Shown here piece after piece: positions 22,501 to 33,480 of a stretch of 64,000 nt of DNA. Each line of letters begins with the position of its first letter. The first letter of the stretch is position 1. The stretch is from Tetrastigma voinierianum (Eukaryota > Streptophyta > Magnoliopsida > Vitales > Vitaceae). The translations under genes were made by a program, and so were the position numbers. The notes beneath the pieces were generated by a model, which worked only from the letters and a program-made list of their open reading frames with translations, had not been told where the DNA came from and searched no databases. The stretch spans positions 62,001 to 126,000 of the forward strand of contig JAEQBH010003947.1 in NCBI GenBank assembly GCA_016808115.1, read 5' to 3'.

Positions 22501-23829
22501 AAATTGTAAATATTTCATTCATATTTCTTTTGTTCTTACTTTGTTTTTAGTTTATTTTATTTATTTAGGGGGAACAAGGGGGTAAAAGATAAGCGAGGGA
22601 AATGGGTTTGATTTTAAAATATTAAATAATAATAATTAACCTACATTGATCCTTTTGTTATTATCTTTCTTATACAAAAAGAAAATTTTTTCTTAAAAAA
22701 TCAATCTTTGAAACCCATGTTTTGAAAGCGGAAAACTAGAGTCTTTAGTCTTAACCCATGACCTTTAACCCGTTTTAGCCGAGTATAGGCGTTTGAGGGA
22801 AGACTTTATGCAGTCTTGGTGGGGGGATTTCCTATGACACGAAGTGATGTTTTGTGTGTAATTTAAACCAGGGTGTTTTGGGGAGGAGATTTGTGAGATG
22901 GGTTTGTTTTGGTATAAGGGAGAAATTCAAAATAATAATTAAATTGTAATTATTTCATTCATATTTCTTTTGTTCTTACTTTGTTTTTTTTTAAGTTTAT
23001 TTTATTTTATTTAAGGGAACAAAGGGGTAAGGAATGACAAGGGAAATGGAGTTTTGGGTTTTAAAATATTTTAAATAATAATAAAATTAACTACATTTGA
23101 TCACATTCATTATTATCTTTCTTATACAAAAAAAAATTAAAGAAAAATTTTTCTTAAAATCAATCTTTGAAACCCATGTTTTGAAACGGAATTTTAAAGC
23201 TAGAGTCACAGTCTTAGCATGACCTTTAACTTACTTTAGCTGGGGATGGCGTTTGAGGGGGAAGACTCATGCGGTCTTGGTGGGGGGATTTTCCTATGAT
23301 GACACGAAGTGATGTTTTATTATTCTTAATTTAAACCGGGTGTTTTAGGGAGAGATATTTGAGATGGGTTTGTTTTTTGGTATAAGGGAGAAATTCAAAA
23401 TAACCAATTAAAATTGTATTATTTCATTCATATTTCTTTTGTTCTTACTTTGTTTTTAAGTTTATTTTTATTTATTTAGGGAACAAGGGGTAAAAGATAA
23501 GCAAAGGGAAATGGGTTTGATTTTAAAATATATTAAATAATAATAATTAACTACGGTGATCACACATTGTTATTATCTTTCTTATACAAGGAAAATTTTC
23601 TTAAAATCAATCTTTGAAACCCATGTTTTGAAGCGGAATTTTAAAACTAGGTCTTTTGTCTTAACCCATGACCTTTAACGTTTTAGCGAGGATGGCGTTT
23701 GAGGAGACTTTGTACCGGGTCTTGGTGAAGTTTTCTATGACCGCAGTGATGTTTTATTATTCTTAGATTTAAACCGAGGTGTTTGGGGAGAAGATTTGTG
23801 AATGGGTTTTGTTTTGGTATAAGGGAGAA
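22501..23829 (+). repeat. Three tandem copies of a 420-470 bp unit in the viral leader
   Basis: The units start at about 22501, 22941 and 23411. Each has TTTCATTCATATTTCTTTTG, CTTACTTTG, GGGAACAAGG, TTTGAAACCCATGTTTTGAA, CATGACCTTTAAC, TGATGTTTT and a closing TTGGTATAAGGGAGAA. Copies differ by small indels. The array lies between the viral promoter and the first coding segment, where a long structured leader is expected. Confidence 0.9.
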
Positions 23830-25050
23830 GAATATTATCGAGCTAATGTATGTTAATTTATTATTATTTAAAAACTTTTGAAATTAAATTCAGTACCAAA
23901 GCTTTATCTTACACGATTTAAATCATATTATTGAAAAACCCTTTGAAATATTGTATGATTTTGCATAAAAATTTGTGAATTTTGTATGATTTTAATTATT
24001 ATTATTTATTTTATGTCTTTATTCCTTATCCGCCTAGTGTTTATAATTTTAGATTATGATCGTGTAAAGACTTAGTAATAGAATTACATTCGGTGTAGAA
24101 TTTAGAAAAAATTGATAAGCTGCATGCTTTAAGAACAAGCTGTTAAAACCTTACTAAAGATAATTCAAAACCTAGTGTCTCTTAAATATTTGTGTGAATA
24201 CAGAAACCACTATAAAGAAACCTATGAAGAGTTATTTAACCTAGAAACCATGATTCAAAAGCGAGAATAGTTAAATATTATGTAGATAATCTTTATCTTA
24301 GTAGTTCAAATTCATATGTTAGTAGTTCAAGTTCATAGAAACTAGAAATTAGAAATAGAAGTTAGTGTAGAAATAAGTGTAGAATTAGAAGTCAGTATAG
24401 AAAACCAATAGAAATTAATGAATCCACAGGTTTAAAGAAGAAATTAAGCAGTTTAAGAAACTTTGTAAATTGAGTTAGGAATAACCAAAGTCGTGATGAA
24501 GAACATAAAAGCGAAAGAATACCATGTGAGTGTGATTGTATTATAAAAATCTAGAAAAGTCAAAAGTTCACAGCAAAAGAAGAATAGAATTGTGTAACAC
24601 AACCTTAGGAATTAGGAAAGAAGTTGGGAAGACTTTAAACATTTAAATTTAATTAGAAGCAACTTAGATTATATAAAAGAACATTTAGTTAGGAATAAAT
24701 TTTGAAAATAGAAAAATAAAAATTGAACAACAAAATTTGAAAGAACTATTAGAAAAACTTAGTCAAGGTGAGTCGAAATGCCCGAACGGTGGTTAAGAAA
24801 CCTAGTAAATTAGAAGAAAATAAATGAAAGATCTTTCCAACAATTTGAAAAACTTAATTTAAGGAGAAAAACCAAAATATAGTGTAGAAAATAAAATCAA
24901 TCCATTTTAACCTAGAATTTAGAAGTAAAACCATGGAAATTAGGAAGTAATAAAACCAAAAGAAAATGTCAAGGAATTTATAGAAGAAAGAAAAATTGAA
25001 AAACAATAAAAAACAACTCCATACAAAAACCTTTAGTTCAAAGTCCCAAA
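23830..25050 (+). pseudogene. Pararetrovirus 5' coding region, heavily decayed
   Basis: AT-rich sequence with no long open frame. Short readable pieces are rich in K, E, N, I and S and look coiled-coil-like, as expected for the protein part before the movement domain. A direct repeat of short AGTTCAAATTCATA-like units lies at 24300-24340. 23830-24050 looks non-coding and may be the end of the leader. Confidence 0.4.
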
Positions 25051-25707
25051 ATAACAAGATTTTTTAGTAACTTATCTGATAGTTCATTAGGAAATATAGT
25101 ATATTTAGACTTAGCTTCTTCGGAAATAAAACAAAAACTTTTGAAAAATAAAACCGATAAATATATGCATTTAGGAGTAATTTTAATAGGTATAATTGGA
25201 CTTCATAGAAAAGAAATAGGAGCACTTGTAAATATTAACCTTTTAGATACTATAAATAATTCAATAGGACGAGCTCTCTTTTAGCAGTCTCCAGTAAATA
25301 TGAACGAATTATCTTTTGTTATAGGATGTAGTCTGATTTGTATAGATCTTAGAATTTCTTGAAAAAATAAAAATAACGATAAATACAAAAAGGATATGAT
25401 ATGGTTTGGTAGCAAAACCTTAGTGTAGCCATGAGATTTGTGGAAAAACAACAAATGCTTTAAGTTTAAATGCATGATGGAATTTGATGATAACGTAAAA
25501 ACTTTTGGTAGTAAAACTGTAAATATGATTGAAGCTAAACCCTTAGAAATAAACTATCTATTAGGAAGAGAATGGGAATTACCACAGATAAATAAACCAG
25601 AAACAAAATATCCAACCTCTAGTAAAATATATCACAATAAGGATGGAAGTGCTAGTATAACATTTGGAAGTATAGAACACATAAATATAGAGACCGAGAA
25701 TCGATAG
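25051..25707 (+). pseudogene. Movement-protein-like domain (pararetrovirus)
   Basis: One frame at 25080-25280 carries a Y-L-D-L-A-S segment, a K-Y-M-H-L-G segment, an I-G-A-L-V-N-I-N-L-L-D stretch and an S-I-G-R-A segment. This pattern resembles the 30K movement-protein superfamily core of caulimovirids. The frame stops near 25281 and resumes with the open frame 25438-25707, which contains F-D-D-N-V and continues in the same style. Such proteins move virus between cells through plasmodesmata. Identification is by eye and moderate. Confidence 0.5.
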
Positions 25708-27040
25708 TGAGCGAGATACGAACATGTTAATGTAGTAAACATAGAAGAACCGGAAATTGTACTTAAATATAGAAAGCGTAGAAAATTTATATAGAAACTC
25801 GAGTTAATTATTAGAATGTTAAGAAGAATTTGAAAATCCAAAGGTAAGATGAACCAATAGATAAAGAAAACTTTATAGATATAATGTGTAATAATTATTT
25901 AGATAGGGTAAATAATTTGAAACTATCAATCAAACCTAGTTAAAAAATTTTAGACATAAATGTCAGTAATTTATAATACAACCATATTCCACAAAAAGAT
26001 GAAGAAATAAATGAAATAACTGAAATCTCAAAGAACATGAAGAAAAATAACAAAAAAGAAAAAAAGAAAATAAAATTGAAAAAGGAATTTGTAAATGTAA
26101 AAAGCAGAAATAGTTAGACAAGGCCTTCCAATTTAAAACAAGAATAGAACCTTCTAGTAGTTATTCCACATGCCAATAAATGAATATAGAACAAATGGAC
26201 CAATATTAGATATAGATAATAATAATGATCTTAGAAAAACCATAGAAAAGCGGGAACAATCTTTAAGTCGATGGTGTAATAGTAGCTTTCCAAAACCAAC
26301 AAGAATATATGAATATTGTAAAAGTACACTTAGAGGAGCGATAGTACAAATTTTTAGAAACATGGGTTGAAAAGCATTAGTTATTTTCGAGTTAGAAATA
26401 ATTTTAGTATATCTGTGTTTATAAATCTTATAAATTATATTTTTTAGGAACAACAAGAGGATGTAAATGAACACATTATTATATCTTTATAAGTTTGAGC
26501 AGTTCATGTAACCCTTTCTTATATAAAAGAATATGAACAAAAATTTAGGAAATATGCAATTCTTGCTAAGATAGATAGAAATACACGAATATTTAAATAA
26601 ATACATATTAAAAATACAAGGACCAGTAGGTGTTAGATTATGGAATGAATTTTCAACTTCTGAGTACAAAAACTCTCCTTATATAGGCAGTAGAGTAGAA
26701 TTTGTTAAAAATTGGTTAGAAAAAGAATGTTTAAATATAGGAGAAAGAAGTCAAATAAAAGAATAGATTTAATAAACAACTGTAGAAGACTAAATTTAGG
26801 AGAAAGAATTAGATATAGGATGTAGAGATGATAGGGGAATGACCAAACCCGATATACATAAACAACCTTTTAGAAGAAAATCAGAACTTATTATAGAAAC
26901 CAACCTTTTAATACAAGATATAAGAAAACCTGAAAAATATTGGATAAAGAAGAGAGACAATTATAGTAAAAAACAATGTAAATGTTATTTATGTGGGCAA
27001 GAAAGTCATATAAAACTGAATGTCTGAAATGAAAAAATTG
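25708..27040 (+). pseudogene. Coat-protein-like region with zinc knuckle (pararetrovirus)
   Basis: Open pieces at 26170-26370 and 26839-27027, with another readable piece near 26580-26765, are separated by stops. The last ends in a C-x-C-x2-C-x4-H array at about 26980-27015. This is the CCHC knuckle typical of caulimovirid coat proteins, although a one-base shift puts the final Cys out of frame. A lysine-rich stretch precedes it, as in this family. The region 25750-26150 is too decayed to read. Confidence 0.65.
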
Positions 27041-27560
27041 CTAAAATGAAACGAAATAGAAAACCCAAATTAAGTAATTTAATAAAAGAATATGAAATAA
27101 ATAGTGACAATGAAGAGAACTAGTTAGTGAATTAGATTTTGAGTGACAATTCTAGTATATATAGCTTAAGATGAAATAGAAGAATTCTTTTAATTTTAAA
27201 TAATAACTTAGGAAAATTTTGTAAAGGTGGTTAAGTAAATGATTTATATAAATGATTGATTTATTTATAGTAACTTTGTGTACGAGGAAAATGGCTCAAA
27301 GGAGAATTGGCAAGCTTTGATTTGGAGCGGGTTACTTTAAATGAAGTTTTAAACTGAACCTTCAATTTGGAGTCTTTGTATTCTCAAAACCTTTTTTGAA
27401 GAACATAAAGTTATTGTTGATAGCATTTGGTCTTTGGCATGGCTTTAAACCAGAGTTAGAATATCTTTATGGAAAAAGCAGTTTCAGCTTTAGCCAAACA
27501 TCTTCAAAATTACGAGAACCGGTTTGTTGTTTTAAAGCCCAGAATTCAATACTATAAAAC
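27041..27560 (+). pseudogene. Second copy of coat-protein tail and last-ORF start (pararetrovirus)
   Basis: 27060-27205 repeats 10435-10587, and 27203-27560 repeats 20791-21130, including the ATG of the last ORF at 27291. The distance between matching points (20791 and 27203) is 6,412 bp, which gives the length of the tandem viral unit. The copy ends abruptly at an ATT-rich microsatellite near 27570. Confidence 0.8.
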
Positions 27561-27570
27561 TTATTTTAGT

Positions 27571-27626
27571 GTGTTCTTATTATTATTAGTGTGTGTATTA
27601 TTATTATTATTATTATTGTATTATTA
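27571..27626 (+). repeat. ATT-rich microsatellite at the junction of two viral inserts
   Basis: Imperfect runs of TTATTATTATTA are interrupted by GTGTGTG. They separate the plus-strand viral unit on the left from minus-strand viral leader on the right. The open frame across it (27469-27693) is not a gene. Confidence 0.9.
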
Positions 27627-28546
27627 TTATAAACAAATCTCTAATTTTAATAGTCGTTGTTATGCGAGGAAGTTTCTGTTTAAACTCCACTAATGCATGG
27701 GTTCGGGAGTCTGAGTTTCGACTGATATACTATTAAATCTAATAATCAATCGAATAATTTTATAATTATCACAGTGTCGAATATAAAAAGTGCTAACAAA
27801 ATCCATAACATGCATATCTGTGATGAAATATCCAAGCCTTTCATATTATGTTTTTAATAAAATCATTATCTATATAGAAAATAAACACAATTATGATTAT
27901 TAACCATTATGTTCCTTTTCTTTGTTTTTTGGCCAAGATAATATTCGGGAAGGCAAACTTGCGAGACTACTTTCTTCTTACTTGTGATGGGGCGCTAATA
28001 TTTCGGCTCAGCCTAAATTGCGTTTTCACCACCTTAGAGGCGTAGGTGGTAAATAAAGAATTTTACTTGAATTTAATGGACCAATAATCACAAATATTTT
28101 ACCTTGAATAAACATGATTTATTTCTACATATCTTGAGGCTTAGATTGAATCTAGCCTTTCATTACAAGCTTTAACATTTTGTAGATAAAGAAAGTAAAA
28201 GTGAACTTACAATCTTAGCGAGAATAGCTTTCGCTAGCACTCCATGAGAACTCTATTTTCGCTACAACACTCTCTTACATTTTTCACAAGGAGTAAGTCT
28301 GAATGTGCTCTACCTTATATTTATAGAGGCATCCGAGGACTTGAAATCGAGATTTCAAATATCATAAGAATGCCCCGACAGTTGATGGTTTTCAAAACTA
28401 GGGCGTCCAGCCATGAAATTTGAATCGTAGGTGATCAAATCATGCTTTATCTTGTCACGGAATCTCGCGCATCCAAAGAAATCTGATTTTATTTTTATCA
28501 AATCATCTTTTTCTTTGTCGGGAATCTTTACTGTTTTGTATCATAT
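27627..28546 (-). promoter_or_regulatory. Pararetrovirus promoter and leader, minus strand
   Basis: 27627-27895 is a close direct repeat of about 50658-50938, which lies just upstream of a viral primer site, so this is leader sequence. 27896-28546 is unique. It contains a minus-strand TATA box, CTATAAATATAAGG, at 28326-28313. No long frame is present. In minus orientation the order is promoter, then leader, as at the end of a caulimovirid genome followed by its terminal repeat. A3 is inserted at 28547, upstream of the TATA box. Confidence 0.6.
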
Positions 28547-30583
28547 TGTAAGACCCGAGAAATTTCAAATTCTGAAATAAGGGCAAAATCGTAATTTCGA
28601 TTACAACATTGTAATTACGATTAAAAATCCTAATTAATTCTCTAGATCTCGGATGAAAAAATGGATTATCTTAGATTGGAATGTCTCATGAGAAATCTAG
28701 TTATACGTAAAATTTCATAATTTTAGAGACAGTTAGGTCGGCCGCGTTTTCGAGGCATCGCGTTTCGGGTCTTGTAGAAGCGGAGTTACCGATCTGACGA
28801 AAGTCACGTATAACATGTCTTTCATGTTCCATAAGTGGTATGTAAGTGAAATGATGACAGTGAAATGGATGCGTAGAGATGGTGCAGAATATCATTTGAA
28901 AACAAGGACTGAAATGGTAAGGACGAATGGTCATTTCAGTTTGTTTGCATAAAAGACAAAAAAAACCATAGTGCTTCTTCTTCAATTTCATATGCAGTTT
29001 AGCAAAACACAAGGCAGCTGGGAGAGGAGCAGAAATGGAGTTTTTTGATTTGCAGAGAGAAGGACCTCCTTCTTCTCTAAATTGTGGGAGATCCGACCGT
29101 CGGGCGTTTCTTCTGGCAAGAAGGAGAAATGTTCACGCGGGACGTGCCACGCCGTGGACTCGACCGGAGTTTCTCCAAACCCTCGGTGGATTTCCACTAT
29201 GCTTTTATTCCCATTTTTAAGGGTTTTTCCAAGTTTCGTGGTCGTTTAGGAAGTTGATCGGGTCCCAAAGTTTGGACCTAATTGATGAATTTATTGAAAC
29301 CCAATGTTGAAACAGTGGCTGTTACCGGCTATTGGGTGTTTCGACTAAAAAAATTTATGATTTAAATCATGTATTGATATGAAAAGGCCGAACGGGCCGT
29401 ATGATCGTCCCAAACATGAGATCGAATCATGGAATTTTTGAAGAGAAAATGGAGCGTACAGATCGTCACCGATGTTAGCTGTTCGGGGTGTGATTAGTGT
29501 TATCTTGTACAAATGTTTGCTTGGTATGCATTGGGCCTTAGGGTCGGGATTGCGGGGGTTCACTAAGTGAAACCGATGTTTAGGATCTTCCCAGAACATT
29601 AAACGAGGGTTTCAATATTCTAATGTTGTTCTCAAAGTATATATTTTTGTGAAAATACGTGTTGTCGAGCGATTTAAATTAAATTACTGTATGATCATTA
29701 GTCATAAGTGAGCTAATTTTGATGCTTGAAATGGATTAATTACATAACATGTTGGTGTGGATTTAATTTTATGCAAGTATATTCATGTTTATATATTTGT
29801 ACGTGATTGGGATCGTATTGAATTGCATACATGTATTCCATATGCACTGAACATCCTAGGAATATGTGAGTTAGTGCATGAGATGAGTTCCAGAGAAAAT
29901 GGTTCTGAGGGTAGTCTAAAAGGCTAATCATCGGAGGGTAGTCTCAAAACTAAATAACATATCAACCGTCTGAGTGCCCAGCTTGATTTTATATCCACCT
30001 GAGTGGTGGCCATTGAATCCAATAATATATCAACCGTCTGAGCGCCCGCTTGATATATATATTCATCGGAGGGTAGTCCACAACAAATAATATATATCAA
30101 TCGCTCTGAGCGCCAAATTGATATATATTCATCTGAGGGTTGCCCACTAATTAAATAATAATTTCATACGGCTACTAAAGTAGTGTGAGAGAGCCTGAGA
30201 ACCTGGATCTCGAGATGGTCATGTAGACATTCAAGTAGGATCATGCATTTGCTTGAATGTGTTTAAATTTCGGGAACATTGCACCGCACTCCTAGGTGGT
30301 GAGTAGCCCACTTAGGGGCGATTCTCCCATCGAGCCTTTAAACACCCCGCGTGATCCCCCTTATTTTACGTGCACCGGAGCGCAGCAGGGGACTACGCGC
30401 CATCCCTAGGAGCCGAGTTTTGAAGAAAGCCGGGTGTGGCTTTGATGGTTTTCCATATGTATTAGAATTCTCTATTTTGATATATGTTGTATAAGACTAC
30501 TTCACTAACCCCAGAACCATGGGACACTTGGCTGATACGACTGACGGACATCATCGCTCTCGCTCTCCTCGCCTCTCGTCGCG

Positions 30584-30614
<31 letters not shown>

Positions 30615-30857
30615 CCCCTCCTCGCCGTCATTCTTTGTTTTATGGGCCTAAGAGGCCGTTTATCCATGTTGTTATCCTTTGGAATTATCGACTGTTTGGG
30701 ACAGTAAATGCAGGGGTTTTATACAAGATTATTTGCAGAGCCTCCCGCACAAAGGAGACCGCCCGATTTTAAATGTGGCTCGGGCAACCCGACCTCCACT
30801 TGTATTCCGTTGTGTCGATCTGGGTAGTCAACTGACCCCTGGTTTGGGGGCGCCACA
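28547..30857 (+). mobile_element. A3 5' LTR
   Basis: It runs from TGTAAGACCCGAGAAATTTC to GGGGCGCCACA, about 2.3 kb. The extra length comes from a duplicated TGATCG-GTCCCAAA segment (about 29230-29470) and from a CT microsatellite of about 70 bp at 30556-30625. The left flank CATAT lies in viral promoter sequence. Confidence 0.9.
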
Positions 30858-32434
30858 TTGCATCGAGCTTAGGTGCATACGAATACCTAGGGAGCTCGGT
30901 TTGGGTATCCATCACCACTAGGTGGTTTGACGGAGTATAGGTATGGAACCCGCGGATATAAAATTTGGGCTTAGGCCATGGTTGAGGAAGAGCATCACCA
31001 CTCGGTGTGGTATGATGTAGGTTAGGTATGAGATTACCTAGGAAGGCACGAGCAAGAAATTAGAACACTGCATGTGTGTTGATTGGGATCATGTGATGCT
31101 ATGATTGATGTTTATAACATGTGTGATCATTTGATGAAATGTGTGCTTGGTGATTACGCATGAATGTGTAGAAAATATGTCGAAGTTGTACAAAGGTACA
31201 AAACTCGGAAAGGAAAATGAAAAGAATAAATTTTTTATAAATTTATTTAGCCTATTAGGTGATGAAAAAATACTCTTCAAGTTGAAGAAAATCTGAGGAA
31301 ATAAATTTATGAATTTTGTTGGGAGGAAATTTAAGAATAGAGGGTTAAATAAATTTTTATAAATTTATTTGAGTATTAAAGAGTATGAAAAAAAATGATT
31401 TTAAGTGATTTAGTGGTTTTTCATACCGCCGGGAATTAATGAAAAAATAGAGAGTATTTATCATGAAAAAATATATATATATATATATTTTTTGGTGCAG
31501 TAGGTTGGAAATCATACTGCAATACAAAAATGTTGTATTGTGGAGTCAAGGCCAAGGCCACACTGGCGCTGGCGCTGGGCGCGTAGCGCGTGGCGCTGGG
31601 CGCTGGGCGAGGGTACTGCGGTGCGCTGGCGGTGCAAGGCGTGCGCTGCAGCGCGGTTGAGGGGCGCAGGCGTTAGCGCAGCGAGCGTAAGTGAAGCCGG
31701 CGCGCGGCGGCAGCGGGAAGCGCGCGGCAGTGTAGCGCGCGGCAGCCGGGCGAAAGCGCGCTAGAGCGCAGGGCGCGCGCGCGCAGTGGGCGCGCGGCGC
31801 GGGCCGGGCGTGCTGCGCGCACTGGAAAAGTTTCACTTGGCCGTTAGTTTTGTGCACCCTCGACTCGCTTTTTGTCTCGCTTGACTCGTGATCGCTCGAA
31901 GTCACTAAATGACCGTTTCATTACAAAAAAAAAAAATTTTAAAAATTCAAATAAAATCAAATAAATTTTGATAAAATTTTCAAAATAAAATTTTCAAAAA
32001 TAAAATTTTTGAAAATAAAATTTTGTTGAAAACAATATTTTTTAAACGCAATTGATTATGATACACCGAAGTTAAGTGTATGATTAGTGTCTCTAGGGCC
32101 GTGGTTAAGCCTGTAGACACCGGTGATTGGATTTAACTACCATTTGAAATGGTGATTGCGCAGAAGTTGTGTAGGAAATTATATGCATGGTGAAATGCGT
32201 ATAGGAAAAGGGCAAATACTGTTATGAGTTATGACCTTAGGGGATTCGATTATGAAACAGAACAAGAGCTCGTAACCTTATCAAATAAATGAACAGTGGT
32301 TGGAAATTTAGCTCCACTTAGGAAATGAAAGTGGTCGGGCCATGGTTGTCAAGTCTATTAGTAATCGCATTCGCATTACTAGTTAGACCGAAATGAAAGC
32401 TAAATGGATTCTCGTTGCCATGTTAATTTTCAGA
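30858..32434 (+). other. A3 untranslated leader
   Basis: The stretch opens with ATTGCATCGAGCTTAGG, so the Met primer site present in A1 is gone. AATACCTAGG repeats, AT-rich TTTATAAATTTATTT motifs, an AT dinucleotide run (31470-31490), a GC-rich tract (31545-31830) of GGCGCTG/GCGCG units and AAAATTTT runs follow in the family order. The open frames over the GC tract are artefacts. Confidence 0.65.
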
Positions 32435-33203
32435 ATGGCTATCGAGAACGAGGACATAGAGGACATCCACGTGTGGCACCGTCGCACCACCTACAATCAC
32501 CAATGCCGACATTTTGATTAATGTGCCTTTGCAGAGGCGCAGGGTGTTGTAGGGGATGCTATCGCACAGGCTAGCATAGCAGGTAGTCAGGGAGATCCTA
32601 GTAACCCCCAGAGGTTTAGGACTCATCATCCTCCGACATTCACAGGGGGAGGAGATCCAATGGTGGCCGACCATTGGTTCATGCAGAACGAGAAAGTGTT
32701 AGAGGCTATGGAGATTACCTCCGATTACTTACCCTCGTGATTAATTAGCGCTCTGCTCTAGCTAGAGAAGAATGAAGCCCAAATATGAGGGAATAAGTAT
32801 GACCTCAGGAGACCTTAGAGGAGAGCCACAGACGTGTGAGTTCTCCCCTAGGGGTTAGGGCGAGAATAGTGATGATATGTCGAGGTTGCGAGTTGGAGAT
32901 CTCGGGGACTATACTCACAATGGACCTGAGGATTTTGGACATGTCAGAGTTCGATGTCATCCTTGGGATGGACCGCTGACAACTTGATGGTCGTTATCGA
33001 TTATGAGATGCTAGAGAGTTACCGCCTATACGTTAACTTAATTTTCATATGGACTTCGTGGGGGACAAACATATTATTTTCCCCGCATAGTATAAGTACG
33101 GTAGTCCAAGTGTCGTGACGCTATGTGTTGGCTAGCGAGCCTTACCCTAGATGACGAGGTGAGACCAGACTTAGATCTACCTCGAGTAGTTTGCTAGTTT
33201 GTG
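32435..33203 (+). pseudogene. gag: gag N half fused to protease part (A3)
   Basis: The ATG at 32435 corresponds to the gag starts of A1 and A2. A P-T-F-T-G-G-G-D-P-M-V-A-D-H-W stretch near 32630-32680 and an M-E-I-T-S-D segment match Tekay/Del Gag capsid. At about 32840 the sequence passes without interruption into protease sequence (R-L-R-V-R-D frame; M-S-E-F-D-V segment near 32945). There is no solo LTR here, so this copy shows that the family itself lacks gag's second half at this place. Confidence 0.68.
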
Positions 33204-33480
33204 GATGTTCTTCCCTAGGATGTAGGGTGAGAGTTGACTTGATAGGTCGAGATTATGAATGAGAGACTTCTGATTCTCGCTTCATGGTGGAACCGGATCG
33301 CTGTCACAATATAGCATCGCTGTGTTCGCGTGCAAGGTAACATCACGTCGAGCTCAGCGTGGGTGCACTATAGTCATTCACCACTCTTGTGAGTGGGTTG
33401 AGTTGGAATTTTTAGGACTACGTCAATGAAGACTCATAGTTCGAATCAGAAAATGAAGAGTAATTAAAGTGTGTGAGCAA
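33204..33480 (+). pseudogene. Displaced protease start (A3), joined by deletion
   Basis: At GTGGATGTTCTTCCCTAGG (33201-33219) the sequence leaves the end of the protease region and continues at the point equivalent to 7740 in A1. About 1.37 kb, with the reverse transcriptase and displaced gag block, is missing. Both parental sites share GATGTT, so the deletion probably used microhomology. Confidence 0.7.

Noticed and set aside
22501..23829. CRISPR-like array
   Set aside because: Only three 450-bp units without spacer structure, in plant DNA; it is a simple tandem duplication.
31540..31905. Long Ala/Arg-rich frames on both strands
   Set aside because: Composition artefact of the GC-rich leader tract; equivalent tracts in other copies encode different peptides.
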